Shown one piece after another: positions 1-13,700 of a stretch of 64,000 nucleotides of DNA. The notes below the pieces were generated by a model. The model was not told the origin of the DNA and made no database searches. It worked only from the letters and a program-made list of their open reading frames with translations. The DNA comes from Diadema setosum. Its lineage: Eukaryota > Echinodermata > Echinoidea > Diadematoida > Diadematidae. Positions within the stretch are counted from its first letter, which is position 1, and each line of letters opens with the position of its first letter. Location of the stretch: NCBI RefSeq assembly GCF_964275005.1, contig NC_092698.1, forward strand, positions 27,089,447-27,153,446, written 5' to 3'. The position numbers and the translations under genes are program-made.

Positions 1-595
1 GACTTCTATAGACAGAAAAAATAAGAAGAAATGTGCAAGGTTTCTAAATTTGAGCACAGCTTTTGGAGCAGGTATTGTGCATTTCAAAGATGTCTTCTGT
101 TTTTCAAAGTGTCATTTCATTTCAGGAACATGCTTAGATATGATCAAATGTTCATTTCCCTCATGTCTAACAAGCATTCAAGGGACATCTGGAACACAAT
201 AGAAATTAAGGTGGTATTTTTTATTGAATGACCAGGGTTTATAATCATATAAATTCATATAGAAGATATATTCTCTGTTTTTAAGCAGAGAGAGGGGAAA
301 AAAAGTATTATTTAGCCGTTGCAGATAAGGATGAGAGTGTTATACATGGAGGAGAATTTTTTTGTTCTTTGTGACCTGAGAAAATATTATGGTGAGATGT
401 ACCTCCCAATGGCAAAGCATTTTCATCTGCGTATGTTTGGGTGCCATTTTTCATATATCCAAGCTTCCTTTTAGTGCCCTTGTTGAGTTTCAGACACGTC
501 TAAACCTAAACTTTTAAGTTCGATTAGACAAGACATCTACATGTTGTGCGAAGAGATGATTATGTGGACTATTGTCGTATGCTATCATCCAACAG

Positions 596-3500
596 GTGGA
601 AGACTCGTGGAAGACGACAGAGTTTGTCGTGCTCCCTCACCGCGACTCCAAGGATGTCTTCATCCTCGGAGGCACGGACGACATCCAGGTTCTCCTGGAC
701 GACTCCCAGGTCAACATCTCCACCATTGCCAGCTCGCGCCACGTCGGACCCATCAAGCCCAGAGTGGATGAGTGGGTCAGGAATCTTGCCCTCTTCAATG
801 AGACACTGGTAAGACTGTGGTGCTTTTTTTCTCTCTCTATTTTTTCCCCTCAAATATCTTCTAACAAGTGATGCTGCCTCAGTGAATAATATCATGTCAG
901 TATATTAAACATCAGTAATAGTTGACTGTATCATTTCCCTATCTACCTGACATTTACCAGTAATTCTGATATTTTTCTTGTGTTTGTTTTTCTTTTTCTG
1001 TCTCTCTTGATCTATTTTGATCATCAGATAGTGTAGTCTGACTTTCACAAGTTTGTCCCTTCATCTTCCCCCTCCCCCTAGGATGAGTGGCTGACATGCC
1101 AGAGGAACTGGCTCTACTTGGAGAGCATCTTCAGTGCTCCAGACATCCAGCGACAGCTGCCCGCTGAGGCCAAGATGTTCATGCAGGTGGACAAGTCCTG
1201 GAAGGAGATCATGCGTAAGGTCAACCGTCTGCCCCTGGCCATCCGTGCCGCCACCCAGCCTGGCCTCCTCGAGACGTTCAAGAATAACAACGCCCTCTTG
1301 GACCAGATCCAGAAATGCCTCGAGGCATACTTGGAGTCCAAGCGATGCGTGTTCCCGAGGTGAGTGCCCTAATTGGACACCTGTTGATTCCCTTGTACAC
1401 CTGTGTATACGTCATTGCTTTTATCTGTACATGCTGTACCAACAGATGCGTGCTGATTTCAGCTTTGTCATTGAGTACCAATCAATGGATAAAAGGGCAA
1501 AGTGGTGCCATCAGTAGTGATATCCAATATGGTGCAAATCTTTGTGCTGATATGCAGTGGTGTATTGGTAGTGTGTCATTACCCCCTTTTTTTTTCTGAC
1601 TTACATAATCTTTGTTTCAGACATACTCTAAGTACTGTTTTGTAATCAACTTAGATATACTGGTTGTGTTTGATTCACTTTGATCTTGCAAAGAAAAAAA
1701 ATAGACGTCATGATCATCCTGTATTTATAGAAATATGAGTATTGAAGGAAACGTGAGAAATGAGACTAATACAACAGTAAGTAAACATAAGGTTTGCACT
1801 GTATTCTTGCCATTGTCAATGATAACATGAATTTACTTCACATGGGAGATGATGAAGTTATGTAGTTTTGACGAGATGTAAAAGAACTTCAACATGGCTG
1901 ACCATGAAGAGTATCCCTTGCCTGGTTATCTTGCAGGTTTTACTTTCTGTCTAATGATGAGCTGCTGGAGATCCTGTCTCAGACCCGTAATCCACACGCT
2001 GTGCAGCCCCATCTCAGGAAATGCTTTGATGCCATTGCCAAGCTGGAGTTTGGCACAGTGGCAGCCGACGGCAAGAGCTCCCCTACTGGGGACAAAGGTT
2101 TGTCAGTTTTAAGAATTGTCTTGTTTTAAAACTAATCTTCTTTCCAATGTTGTGAAGTCGACATGAGTGGGTTATGAATACCGCGTACAACAACTCCCCC
2201 AAAACACCTGTGGTTGTGCTAACTCAAAAAGAGTAACAAACAACCCTCTGTCATTGTGTTTATGTCTTGCCCTTTAATCTGGTGATTGTCATTTAGCTAT
2301 TTTGATTCCTCTTGAAACTTGACCATTGACATACCATACTTTAGTTACATCAAACTATGCATTTTAAAATGTCTCCGCACTGATTGTTTTATGAAGCCAA
2401 AAACGATTTCTTGTATACACTTCAGAGGGACAACTGGTTGTACTTAGCTCATTCAATTTCCAAATATTATGTGTATCATCTTCTCACAACATTTGCAAAT
2501 TCAGTGACTTTCCTCTAATGCAATAAATGTGCTTTCCTTTCCCTCAATGGCATTCCAGATCAAGCCACGACGAGCACCAATGACATCATCGCCATGATCT
2601 CGCCGGAGAACGAGAAGGTGGGCCTGGGCAAGGGACTGAAGGCCAGAGGCAACGTGGAGGACTGGCTGGGCAAGGTGGAGGAGGCCATGATGTCCTCCCT
2701 GCGCCGCATCACCAAGGCAGCGCTGGCAGACTATGAGCTCAAGCCCAAGGAAGAGTGGATCGCAAACAACCCCTCACAGGTGCAGTCAGACGAGTCTTTT
2801 TTTTTTTCTCTCTATCTCTCTCTCTGTTGTACTATTATAAATGCGTTCTTGTGTTTTCATTTGTGGATGTTTGCCAGGATGGTTTAAGCCTTGCACAATG
2901 GTGTATATAATTTGGATACTGATACTGATAAAGCAACATCACAACACAACAACAACAACATACAGTACAATAAGAAATAAAAAACAAATGCTTGGCAAAT
3001 AAGCATGCATCAGTAATCAAGGAAATATGTCATATTTCATCTCACTTAGTTCCAGTGTGTAAGCATGTACAGCACATTGATCATAGTTTGCTGCTGCTAA
3101 ATATTTTGTATCAGTGAGTCTCATGCTACATCTTGAAAAGTTTTATGTTCCCAGCACAAATGCATGAACCCTTCTGAAGTGACTGTGATTAACTAAACTG
3201 TCTGTTATGTGCAGGTTGTTCTGACTGTGTCTCAAACCATGTGGGCTCGAGATGTGACCGAGGTTTTGGAGACAGACGGAGATAGACATGAGGCCATGAA
3301 GGAGTTTGAAGGGAAGAACTTTGACGTAAGTCGTGTAGCCAGGCCTGTTTCATTAAGTTGATATTAAAGGTAGGGGATACCTTTTACAGACCTCCCAAAA
3401 TGCAGCAAAACATTAAATATGAACCTCAGGGGACTTGCTTAGGCCACTACTTAGAAATTTGGAAGTCAACAGTTATCTAAAATTTGAATAATGCACAAAA

Positions 3501-4752
3501 CTCAACTACTCAGTAGTTCTGTGTGTCAGCCACGCTTAAGCCTTTTTGTTGCAGTCTTCTGTATTTGTTATCTATAATCACAAATCTAAAAGTACAAGAG
3601 CTGATGTAATAACATATAGAGTGTGTGGCAAGAATGTATGTAGAAATGAGGCTTGTGTTGATGAACTTTCCTCACAAAATATACATGATGAACACACATG
3701 CAGTGCATGGGTCTGCAAAGCTAGCCTAGTAATGTACTGGAATTTACGGTGAGCCCCGAAAAAAATTCTATTCAAAATCTAACGGTCAAAAAAATGTACA
3801 AAATGTTACCTTCCACTTTCAATACTTTATGGGAGTTTCTAAAATGATACTCTCTTCAACATACCATTGTATTTATACAACTCTTCATTTAAGGCATGCA
3901 AACGGGATTCCCTACCTTTAAGGGATCAGTTTGCCTCAATAAGAGTATTATGTGACAGCTATTGATGTCCTGTCAAAATAGAGCAGACTCTAACAGAGTT
4001 TAACTGTGAAGTTTGTATTGATATCTTTTGTTACATTTCAGTCATTGAGGACATAACTTTCTTTGAATATGTGATAAATTCACAATCAATTTCAATGTTT
4101 TGATGGTATAATTCAGATTGTACCATGTCTCATCAATCTCAAATACAGCCCTGCAGGGTCATGTCTTCTTTTTCAGGGTGCAAGCCAATTTGATATTTTG
4201 ATGAGGCTTCTTGGATTTAGTCACCCTTTGATATCTATACTAATCATAATTCTGTTTCTGACATACTGAAAAATATGTTGTGTTTCAAAGCACAATGCAT
4301 GTCTTCTTAAATCAACATCATACCCCAATCCTGGACCGTTGAGTTGATGTGTAACTATCAGTGTCATGACTTAGATCATGTTTCCCAACTCTCAGTTTGA
4401 TGTCATTCTTTGCAATATCCTGGCCCAGCAAAGAAATCCTGCAATGAGTGTCTGTTGTTTTGGTTTGCAGAATCTAAACCAGCTGGCCGCCATGGTACGA
4501 GGCCAACTGCCAAAGCTGGTCAGAGCTATCCTAGGAGCCCAGATCACCATCGATGTCCACGCCAGGGACATTATCACCAGCATGGTCAAGAACAAGGTGG
4601 ACTCCTCCAACAACTTTGAGTGGGTTAAGCAGCTGCGTTACTACTGGGACCTGGAGCTGGACAACTGCGTGGTGCGCATGTCCACCTCGCAGTACATCTA
4701 TGGCTATGAGTACCTCGGGGCCTCGCCCCGTCTGGTCATCACCCCACTCACT
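596..4752 (+). CDS. DNAH6: DNAH6 segment 1: tail end and linker (exons 1-6)
   Basis: Exons 596-808, 1082-1359, 1937-2097, 2559-2779, 3215-3325 and 4471-4752, about 422 residues. This is the linker, the lever that swings over the AAA ring in the power stroke. Diagnostic stretches are [19 protein letters not shown], then [20 protein letters not shown] (a dynein signature where the linker begins), [24 protein letters not shown] with [13 protein letters not shown], and [20 protein letters not shown]. It ends with [19 protein letters not shown] and [18 protein letters not shown], which leads into AAA1. Exon phases join without a break. Intron 5 (3326-4470) contains a 550-bp TTAA-flanked element. 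Bases 1-595 are intron. Confidence 0.93.
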
Positions 4753-7700
4753 GTGAGTTGAAAGCACTTTGCTGTCATGAAAGTAGATGTTCTAAAACTC
4801 ATGTAAAATGTATATATAGAAAATATGTTTAGTCATCCCCTCTCTACCCACCCTACCTCACTGTTCCTTAACGTGCCTTTGCAACATTGTAATGAAATTT
4901 GGTATTTATTGTTATATTTTCTTGAGAGATGATGTAGGTTCTGGTCATTATCTGACAACATTGCATTTCCAACAAACGGCAGTATCACCCATAGCACCAG
5001 CATGCATGAAAAAGCAAGAAAATGTGTTAAATCATCCAAGATTAAACTTGACTGAGATAGAACCCTCTCCAATCCCCGTAGCTCACTGTTGGTTAAGATG
5101 TTCTTTTGTGTAAGAAAGGTTGGCATTCATTCTTTTGTTCTTTAAAAAGTTAACAGAAGTTTTGGTCATTTTCTGATAGCATTGCATTTCCAGCAAACAA
5201 GCAGTATCATCAATTGCATCTGCATACATAAAAAGAAGCAAGTAACTAAATTAGGAAGTGCGTGAGGATGTCCTTCACAGTATTTAAAGGTGACGTTGTG
5301 ACTGTTTCCATGAATACTAAATATCCTTTCTGTCTGTCCAGGATCGATGCTACCTCTGTCTGATGGGTGCCCTCCAGCTAGACCTTGGGGGAGCACCGGC
5401 CGGACCAGCAGGCACTGGTAAGACCGAGACCACCAAGGACTTAGCCAAGGGTCTGGCCAAGCAGTGCGTGGTCTTCAACTGTTCCGACGGCCTTGACTAC
5501 AAGATGATGGGGCGGTTCTTCTCCGGTCTGGCCCAATCGGGGGCGTGGTGCTGCTTTGATGAGTTCAACAGGATCGACATTGAGGTGTTGTCTGTCATCG
5601 CTCAGCAGCTCATCACCATCAGAAATGCCAAGGCTGCCAAGGTGAGCAATCTTTTCTCTTGTCATTTCGCTTCATTTAATTTTGTTCTTGGAAATGACTC
5701 GTGTTCCCTTCTAGGAGAGACTTAAAGAGTGTGTACAGTTCTGGTCGAGGTGAGGATTTAGCTTTTAACGTTTTGCGAGATATTCAGAAACCACTCTATG
5801 AGATGTCAAAGAGCATGCAGTTCTAAGGGGTCTCAAAAGTTTATTCGATGGAAATCGTTTTTGAAATGGCTGAGATATCCAAAAACAAGGTGAAACAAAG
5901 AGATCCTAATAAAGTTGTGGCATATCGCCTTTTATTATTAGCACTTTTTGGGATATCTCAGCCATTTGAAAACCAATTTTCATCAAATAAATTTTGAATC
6001 CTTCTTAAAATTACATGCTCTTTCATATTTCATGAGAGGCTTTTCATTATCTCACTTAGGAATGTTCAAAACATGAATCCCCACCTCAACCAGTACTTTA
6101 CAGTCCCTTTAACATTGATGATCATTCCCTGCCTACTCTTTTTTATAACTAAAGTGACTGTCATCTGATGAGTTTACTATACCAGTAAGCATTACAAGTT
6201 GCAACTAAAAGTGACTGTCATTTTAGGAGATTACTATATTAGTAAGCATTACAAGCTACAACTAAAGTATAGTGCACTACGAGTACAAACCTCACAGGAA
6301 ACACTCCCACAACTTTCATGGAAGTAAATGTATAGCCAACAAATTCTAGTATATGTCATATGCTTTCTCCTACAGCTGTCCCGCTTCATGTTTGAGGGTC
6401 GTGAGATCAAGCTGATTCCGTCATGTGCTGCCTTCATCACCATGAACCCTGGGTATGCTGGGAGAACTGAGCTGCCAGACAACCTCAAGGCTCTCTTCAG
6501 GCCCATCTCTATGATGGTTCCAGATTACGGTAAGTGTTGGGATTGTCAATTATACTTCAGAACTGAAGAAGGAAAAGTCTTCAAAATATAGGCCTTGAAA
6601 TTGAGAGTATTCTGCTAAGAAAATTGTCTGTGTCAACCCCATGATTGTATCATTGGAAAATGCTTCCAGAAAGGCAAAAACAGAAACAAAAACTAAAACA
6701 AAAGAAAAAAGGAAGCCTAGGAATAGAGGTCTTGTCCCTCAAGGCCAATCTCACTGAGTTTGTGTATAAAACCAAACATCTAAAAAATGTAAGACTTATT
6801 TTTTGAGCAAATCAGAATCTGGCATAATGAAATGTGCTGCTTATTGTTTTGATACAGTAGTCTGTACAAACAGTCTTGTATTTGACATGTTGGCACTATT
6901 CCATACTCTACTCTACTATTCAGTGTCTTTCCCAATAAGAGGCAAAGGGTCTTTGCCTTTTACCCCCTGCACATTTCTTTGTGAATGTGTTACAAAATAA
7001 GTGATCCTTGTCATGTTATGCTAATCTGCCAGATTTGGGTAATGAATCATCGTGATTTTGATGTGATCTGATGTGCTTTGATCTACAGCTCTCATCGCTG
7101 AAGTGATCCTGTACTCTGAGGGCTTTGAGTCCTCCCGCAACCTCGCCCGAAAGATGACCCAGATGTACAAGCTCTGCTCCGAGCAGCTGTCCCAGCAGGA
7201 CCACTACGACTTTGGCATGCGCGCCGTCAAGTCCGTGCTCGTGATGGCCGGCGCCCTCAAGCGCAGCAATCCCGACCTTGGCGAGGACATCGTGCTGATC
7301 CGAGCTCTCAGGGACAGCAACCTGCCCAAGTTCCTGGCGGATGATGCCGTCCTTTTCAAGGTAACATTCTTGAGATCCATGAGAACAAGTGAGATGATTC
7401 CATACGCCCAGCGTAACCATGGACCCATGAGAAGCAGTGTGATATTAACCCGTTGAGGACAGTTCGATTTTGCTACAACACGCATTTCCCGTAGACACCT
7501 GCCTGAGTATACTAGGGACTCGTCCTCAACGGGTTATGGGAATGGTATTGTAGAAATGGTAATTACATGATTATGCATTTGTTTTTGCCTTACAAATACA
7601 TATGTAATTGCCTTATACAGAAACAATTCTATTAACTTGAAGTGTGCATATTTTCTTGACTGAACTAGCTCCAGCAATATCATGGAGACATATCACTTAA

Positions 7701-10700
7701 GAAAAAGAACAAAAATCATAATTACTTGCCAATATGATATGATGAGCAGGGAAAGAATGTTTGCAAGGCCTAAATCAGGAATCTGCAGCTTTCCAGTTTT
7801 GCTAAAAAAGAAAAGTTGCAAATCTTCCTATGGAATGTAATGAATAGTTGATAGTATTCAAGGTAGGAAATTTCATGTGTGAGGGACTGTTCCACGTAGT
7901 CAATTACAGTGAAGAAACATAGCAAAGTCAATCTAAAAAGAAAGTACATCAGTTCATAATTGCATTTGCCTGAACTAGCTATCACTATTGGAAATATCTT
8001 ACATGACGAAGAGAAGAAAGTATGTGTCAACTATAAACTGAGCGATAGTTATGACTGTATGGATGCCTTAAGAAGCAATATGGCACAGTTATATTATGAG
8101 GGAAATGCCAATAGATTATAAAAAGAAAGATTATGCTGTGCAATGTAGTTTGGCCTCTAATGAGCCTGTATATTATGAAGTCATCTGATAGTTTTAGGCA
8201 AAAGGAGATGGAATCATTTTCAAATGTGGTTGATTTTCTCTCCTCTCGTTTGTCTCCAGGGCATCCTGTCCGATCTGTTCCCGGGCTCGGTGCTGCCTGA
8301 GCACGACTACGGCCTGCTGCAGAAGACCATCATCGAGTCCCTGGTGGCCAAGAACCTCCAGCCAGAGGACTGCATGGTGAAGAAGGTCATCCAGCTGTAC
8401 GAGACCATGATCGTCAGACACGGCGTCATGCTCGTCGGTCCCACTGGAGGAGGCAAGACCACTGTGTATGAGGTATGAGGCAATGGTGTGTCAGTGGCGG
8501 ATCGGGGGGGGGGGGGGGGCGCACCGGGCGCGTGTCTCCTCTTTATTTTTTGTTAAAAAGAAAAAAATGAGGGGGGCACATGCGCCGCCCTTTTAATTTT
8601 GTAAAGTCGCCTCCCCTTTACGGAATTCCTGTATGTGCCCCTGTGTGTAGATGACTGACCTCACTCTCACCCACTGGCAAAGGGAATCAGCAATACTTAC
8701 AGAACTATTTGATAAATTGGCACATTCAACCTTGTAACAAAACAGATAGTATCATCCCTGTCACCCATTTTCTTGTTACTGTGTGTGTTTATTACATATA
8801 CTTCACAGTGATATGTGTGGTAAATAGAGTAATCAGTGAATGTACATGCTATATGTAATAATGAATATATTTTACACGTAAGTTATTTCAGACTATGAAG
8901 TTGCAATTGGAGTGGTTTCTCATGAATCAGTTTGATTTAAAAAAATAAGAATGTGTTAAAAATGAAATTCTTGCCCAAACTGATAACTTGTTCCGAAAGT
9001 AGGAGTACAAGAAAAACATTTCTATGCTTACAGGAAAAAGTATATCTGATGATATTAATCCTTTGAACACAGGCCTCGAAATAGGATTTTGGAGGGGCAA
9101 GGCCATTTAGAAAAGGGCACTTTTTCCAAGAGGCCAGGGCACTTAAGTCAGTCAGAGGGGCACCAAGGCCACATTGGAAAGGGCATGTTTGGTGTTTATG
9201 AAAAAAGAAAGAAGAAAAACAAAGCGAGAAAAAAAAAAAACACACACACACACAAAGTGCAACACACAACAAAACCTCTTCCCTACAGCTGTAACACATT
9301 CCCGATCTCCGCGTTTCTATCAGGTGAAACAACATTTTTTAAAACAGGAATAAAACAACAGTGTAGGTATTGATTGAAACTCGACACCCTTTCAGGCCAG
9401 CCAGGCTGCCATGAAACTTCAAAGCACATTCCGACAGCTGGCTGGCAAAACCACAAGGCAAAGGAATTTGCGTGCGCGTGTCGATTGCTATGATTAGTCT
9501 GTGACAGACTGTTCATGACCTCCAAGAATGCGCCAGTACGCGCGGTTTCTTCTGTTGATTGGTCTCTCTCTCTCTCCACCCCTCCCCATTCCCCAGTCTG
9601 GCACACCTTGGCATCGTGGGATTTTTCTTTTTTCTTGGTGAACTTGGAGTTCACTCTTTACTACTCTATCTGAATATGCGCTGCCTAGCTAGTATACTGA
9701 GTACTCGCGGCCGCTGCGCTGCGCTGCGGAGGCAGTCGGGACGGTAAAAGCTGGTCGGGCGTACATTACATGTACGTACACGTCGTCTCGTATCTCGGAA
9801 AGATACTTTGAGTTTGAATCAGATACATCGGGACGTGAGTGAACTGAAGGTATGATATTTGAGATCAGGAAAGTTGTTCAAGCTTATTAAAGAGACTTTG
9901 AGAAAGGGCATATCATACGTCATAAATAATAACTTTCATTCTAAAAGGGCACCACGGCCCCGAGAAAAAGGGCACATTTTTTTTGGCCGTAACTTTGATA
10001 AAAAAACAAAAGGCATTGCGGCCAACGAGAGGGGCACCGACGGCCATGGCCGTCGGTGGCCGTCGGTTAATTCGAGGCCTGTGAACATAAGCCATAGGCT
10101 GCTTGCCATCGTGGGAATTACTTTCATTCATGAAATGTGCTGTTGCATTATGTTTTACAACATGGATTTATCATCCCATCCTGGTAGTGCCTGGCCAAGA
10201 CCCTGACAGACCTCCATGCCGCCGGTGAAGACGTGCCTTACTACCAACCAGTGCGCACCTACGTCCTGAACCCCAAGTCGGTCACCATGGGTGAGCTGTA
10301 CGGGGAGATCAACAAACTTACCCTGGAGTGGCAGGACGGGCTGATGGCTCTCACCGTGAGACAGGCTTCAGCTGTAAGTAGCCTGCTGCAACATCCCAAA
10401 AGTCACATTCTTTTGAAATTATCATTTGTTGATTGCACAAGAGAATTGGCATGATTTTAACGAAGCATTTTGGGTTAAAGATAAAGCAGTATATACGGGC
10501 ACAATAATGTTTCTCCCTGTACATTCTGATACTTTTCTTGGCATGAGTCATCAAGATCGTGACCATGAATTGCCAACGCTCTTTTTGTACGAAGCGGAGA
10601 GCCAAGATAAGCTGTGTGAACGTGCATGCAGCATTGTCATCTTAGCTAAGATATACACTACGTTTTCTCAGTTTTCTTACCGTCAATAGGAATTATTGAA

Positions 10701-13700
10701 ATAATAAGACAATACTGATAATATTTATCAACTTTTCAAGTGTTGGTGATTAATGATTGTATGGATATTTTTATGTGGTCATATCAACATTGACTGTTAC
10801 TCACCAAGTTTTATATATTTCTCCATTGTCACAAATTGACCTGCAGGACACAACCGATGACCACAAGTGGATCATCTGCGACGGTCCAGTAGACGCCCTC
10901 TGGATTGAGAACATGAACACTGTGCTGGACGACAACAAGATGCTGTGTCTGGCTAACAGCGAGCGCATCAAGCTCTCGGCCTCCATCCACATGGTGTTTG
11001 AGGTCCAGGATCTGGCTGTAGCCTCACCAGCCACAGTCAGCAGGTAACCACCATTGTTGCTTTAAAAATCTGTAGTAGATATGAAGCAGGGGAAAATAAA
11101 AATGTGTATATAATTTGCAGTTGCAAATTTTACTCTTGCAAAAGAAGCAGTAATACCCCCCTTTTTTTTAATGATCTCTCCAAATATCTGTTGAATTCAG
11201 TATGAGCGTGGTGTTTGCTTTCCACACAGTGTATGTTTAATTTTAGCTCAAATCACTAATGCTGGTAGTTGTAGTTGATGAGAGTATGTCCCTTGAGTTT
11301 CTGGTAATTTTCTTTGAATTTGCAAGAAAATAAAGAGTCTGATATATTAGGCAAACAATGAGCTTAATGTTCAGACATTTTAGTGTTTTTATGTGATTTA
11401 AAGCTAGCATAAATTAATCTATAATTATGGAACCTTCCCCTCCTTGCTGTACATGTGGGATTTCCTACCTTGTAAGGTTTTTTAAATATATTTCTGGATG
11501 TGATCTGGACATGATTCAAGGTACAAAATGCAGCAAGTCAAATCATTTTAACCTCAACTGTTTTATAGGCATTCAATTCCTGCAGTTATGTAGATAACCA
11601 CACTACATTGGTCAGGACATTGACTTCGTCATTCAGTGTTAATCTAGATTTCACTGTCATTTGAAGCACAAGTTTGACAGTTGTTTCCTCACCGTGCATC
11701 ATATGCGTCAGGTGTGGGATGGTGTACATTGACCCTGGAGAGCTGAAGTGGATGCCGTACGTGAGGACTTGGCTGGCCCGCTTCAAAGACAAGCTGCAGG
11801 AGGAGACCTACAACTACATCCTTGACCTCTTTGGGAACTATGTGGAAGATGGTCTCAAGTTCATCTTGAAGAAATGCACACAAGCCATCAACCAGGTAAC
11901 TCTGCTTTGTGCCTGTTCAAGATTGTTGAATTGAATTCCTGTTTATAGAAGACTGGCACTGAAAGTCAGAAGTTACTGATTCTAACACTCACATTTGAAT
12001 ACCTGGGGATGTTTATGTGTGAGCATCGCCAATTTTTTAGTTTATTGTACAACATTACTGGTGACTTGAATGCATTATTTCAGCATGTGCAATTAGCATG
12101 CTCACAATGCAAGGAAGCAAATAACAGAGAGTTGTATTCTCACAATGTTGAAAGTGCTCAAAGTTAGTGTGTATACATTTGTTGTGAGAAGTGGTACTTT
12201 CCTGGAGGCAGAACTTTACTGTGTATCATACTCTAAGGTGATGCCATCTGATTTACTCCTCAGGTCGACATCAGTAAAGTGACCAGCCTGTGCTGCTTGC
12301 TGGAAGCCCTCCTCTTCCAGGACAAAGGATGCCCCAACCTGAGGATGGAAACGGCCAAGCTACACCCCATCGTCTGCTCCACGTTTGTCTTCTGCTACCT
12401 GTGGGGCATCGGTGGCAACCTCATAGAGTCCTGCTGGGATTCCTTCGACACTTTCATCAGGAACCAGTTTGAGGATAACGGAGATGCCAAAGTGAGTAGG
12501 ATTCATCCTTGTCCCTCTTTTTCTTTTGTTTTTATCATCACTCTCATGGCTTTAGAAGAGCATCATCCATGCCCTGATATCATCTAGACTGGACTTCTGC
12601 AACTGTCTCTGCAACTGCAACTGCAACTGCAACTGTCTCTATGCTGGCCTACCACTAACATCAATCAAACGCCTCCAGGCTGTACAGAATGCGGCTGCGC
12701 GCCTTCTTACCGGCACCAAGAAGTCTGACCATATCTCTCCAATACTTCGTGAGCTTCACTGGCTGCCAGTGCAACGCAGAATACAGTATAAGATCTTACT
12801 GCTTACTTATAAGGCTCTCCACAACTTGTCTCCTGGCTACGTGTCTGAGCTTATCAGTGTACGTCAGCGACGACCAGGGCTACGCTGTACTGGACTGACA
12901 CTCCATGTTCCCAATACTCGCCTAAAGATGTATGGGGATAGAGCCTTCTCTTCTGTTGCACCACGTCTGTGGAACTCGCTACCAGTTCAGCTTCGGAATT
13001 GCAGCAGCCTCAATACATTCAAGTCTGCACTGAAGACTCATCTTTTCCGGCATCTTTGTGAATGATGTGTGACACTTTTTAGGAGCTGGGCGCCTTTGAA
13101 TGTTTCTAACAGATAAATGGCGCCATACAAATGCTGTTTCATCATCATCATCATCATCATCAAGAGATGCTTTTACATATTTCTGTCTAATTGAAATAAA
13201 GATAAAAAGCTTTGGCAGGGGCATTGTGTTTGCATAGGTGCAAAGATGATGAAACCATACTCATTTTATTGCATAAGTGGTTCAAATTTAATTCTTCAAT
13301 TGAGGGGAAAAAACAGTGTCTTCTTTGGAGTTAATGACCCTTTTTTCTACTTAGATAATGCCTTTGATTATAAATTTGCTAACTCCTTTGGCACACCTAG
13401 TAGATTTGATGCAGTGCTTTATCCATTTTACACAATAATTTGCCTGCATAACTACTTCATTTATACAGCGGTTGAAACAGCCGTTAAATATTTAGTTATC
13501 AAGACACTTTCAAGAAGATGGTTTCCAGCGATTACAAAACTATTTCACTGTTACCACTCTCCCCTCTGCCTTAGCTGCCCACCAATGGAGACCTGTGGAG
13601 CTGCTACATGGATTTTGACTCCAAGCGCATGGACCTGTGGGAAAAGATAGTGCCTGCCTTCAAGTACAATCCGGAGATCCCCTTCTTTGAAATGCTTGTG

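Noticed and set aside
7016-7485. Antisense ORFs across DNAH6 exon 9
   Set aside because: Shadows of the GC-rich dynein exon; the sense frame carries conserved AAA1 sequence.
12279-12587. DNAH6 exon 14 reading on into the LINE as one gene
   Set aside because: A clear donor GTGAGT at 12492 ends the exon; the LINE frame is separate and lacks a shared splice site.
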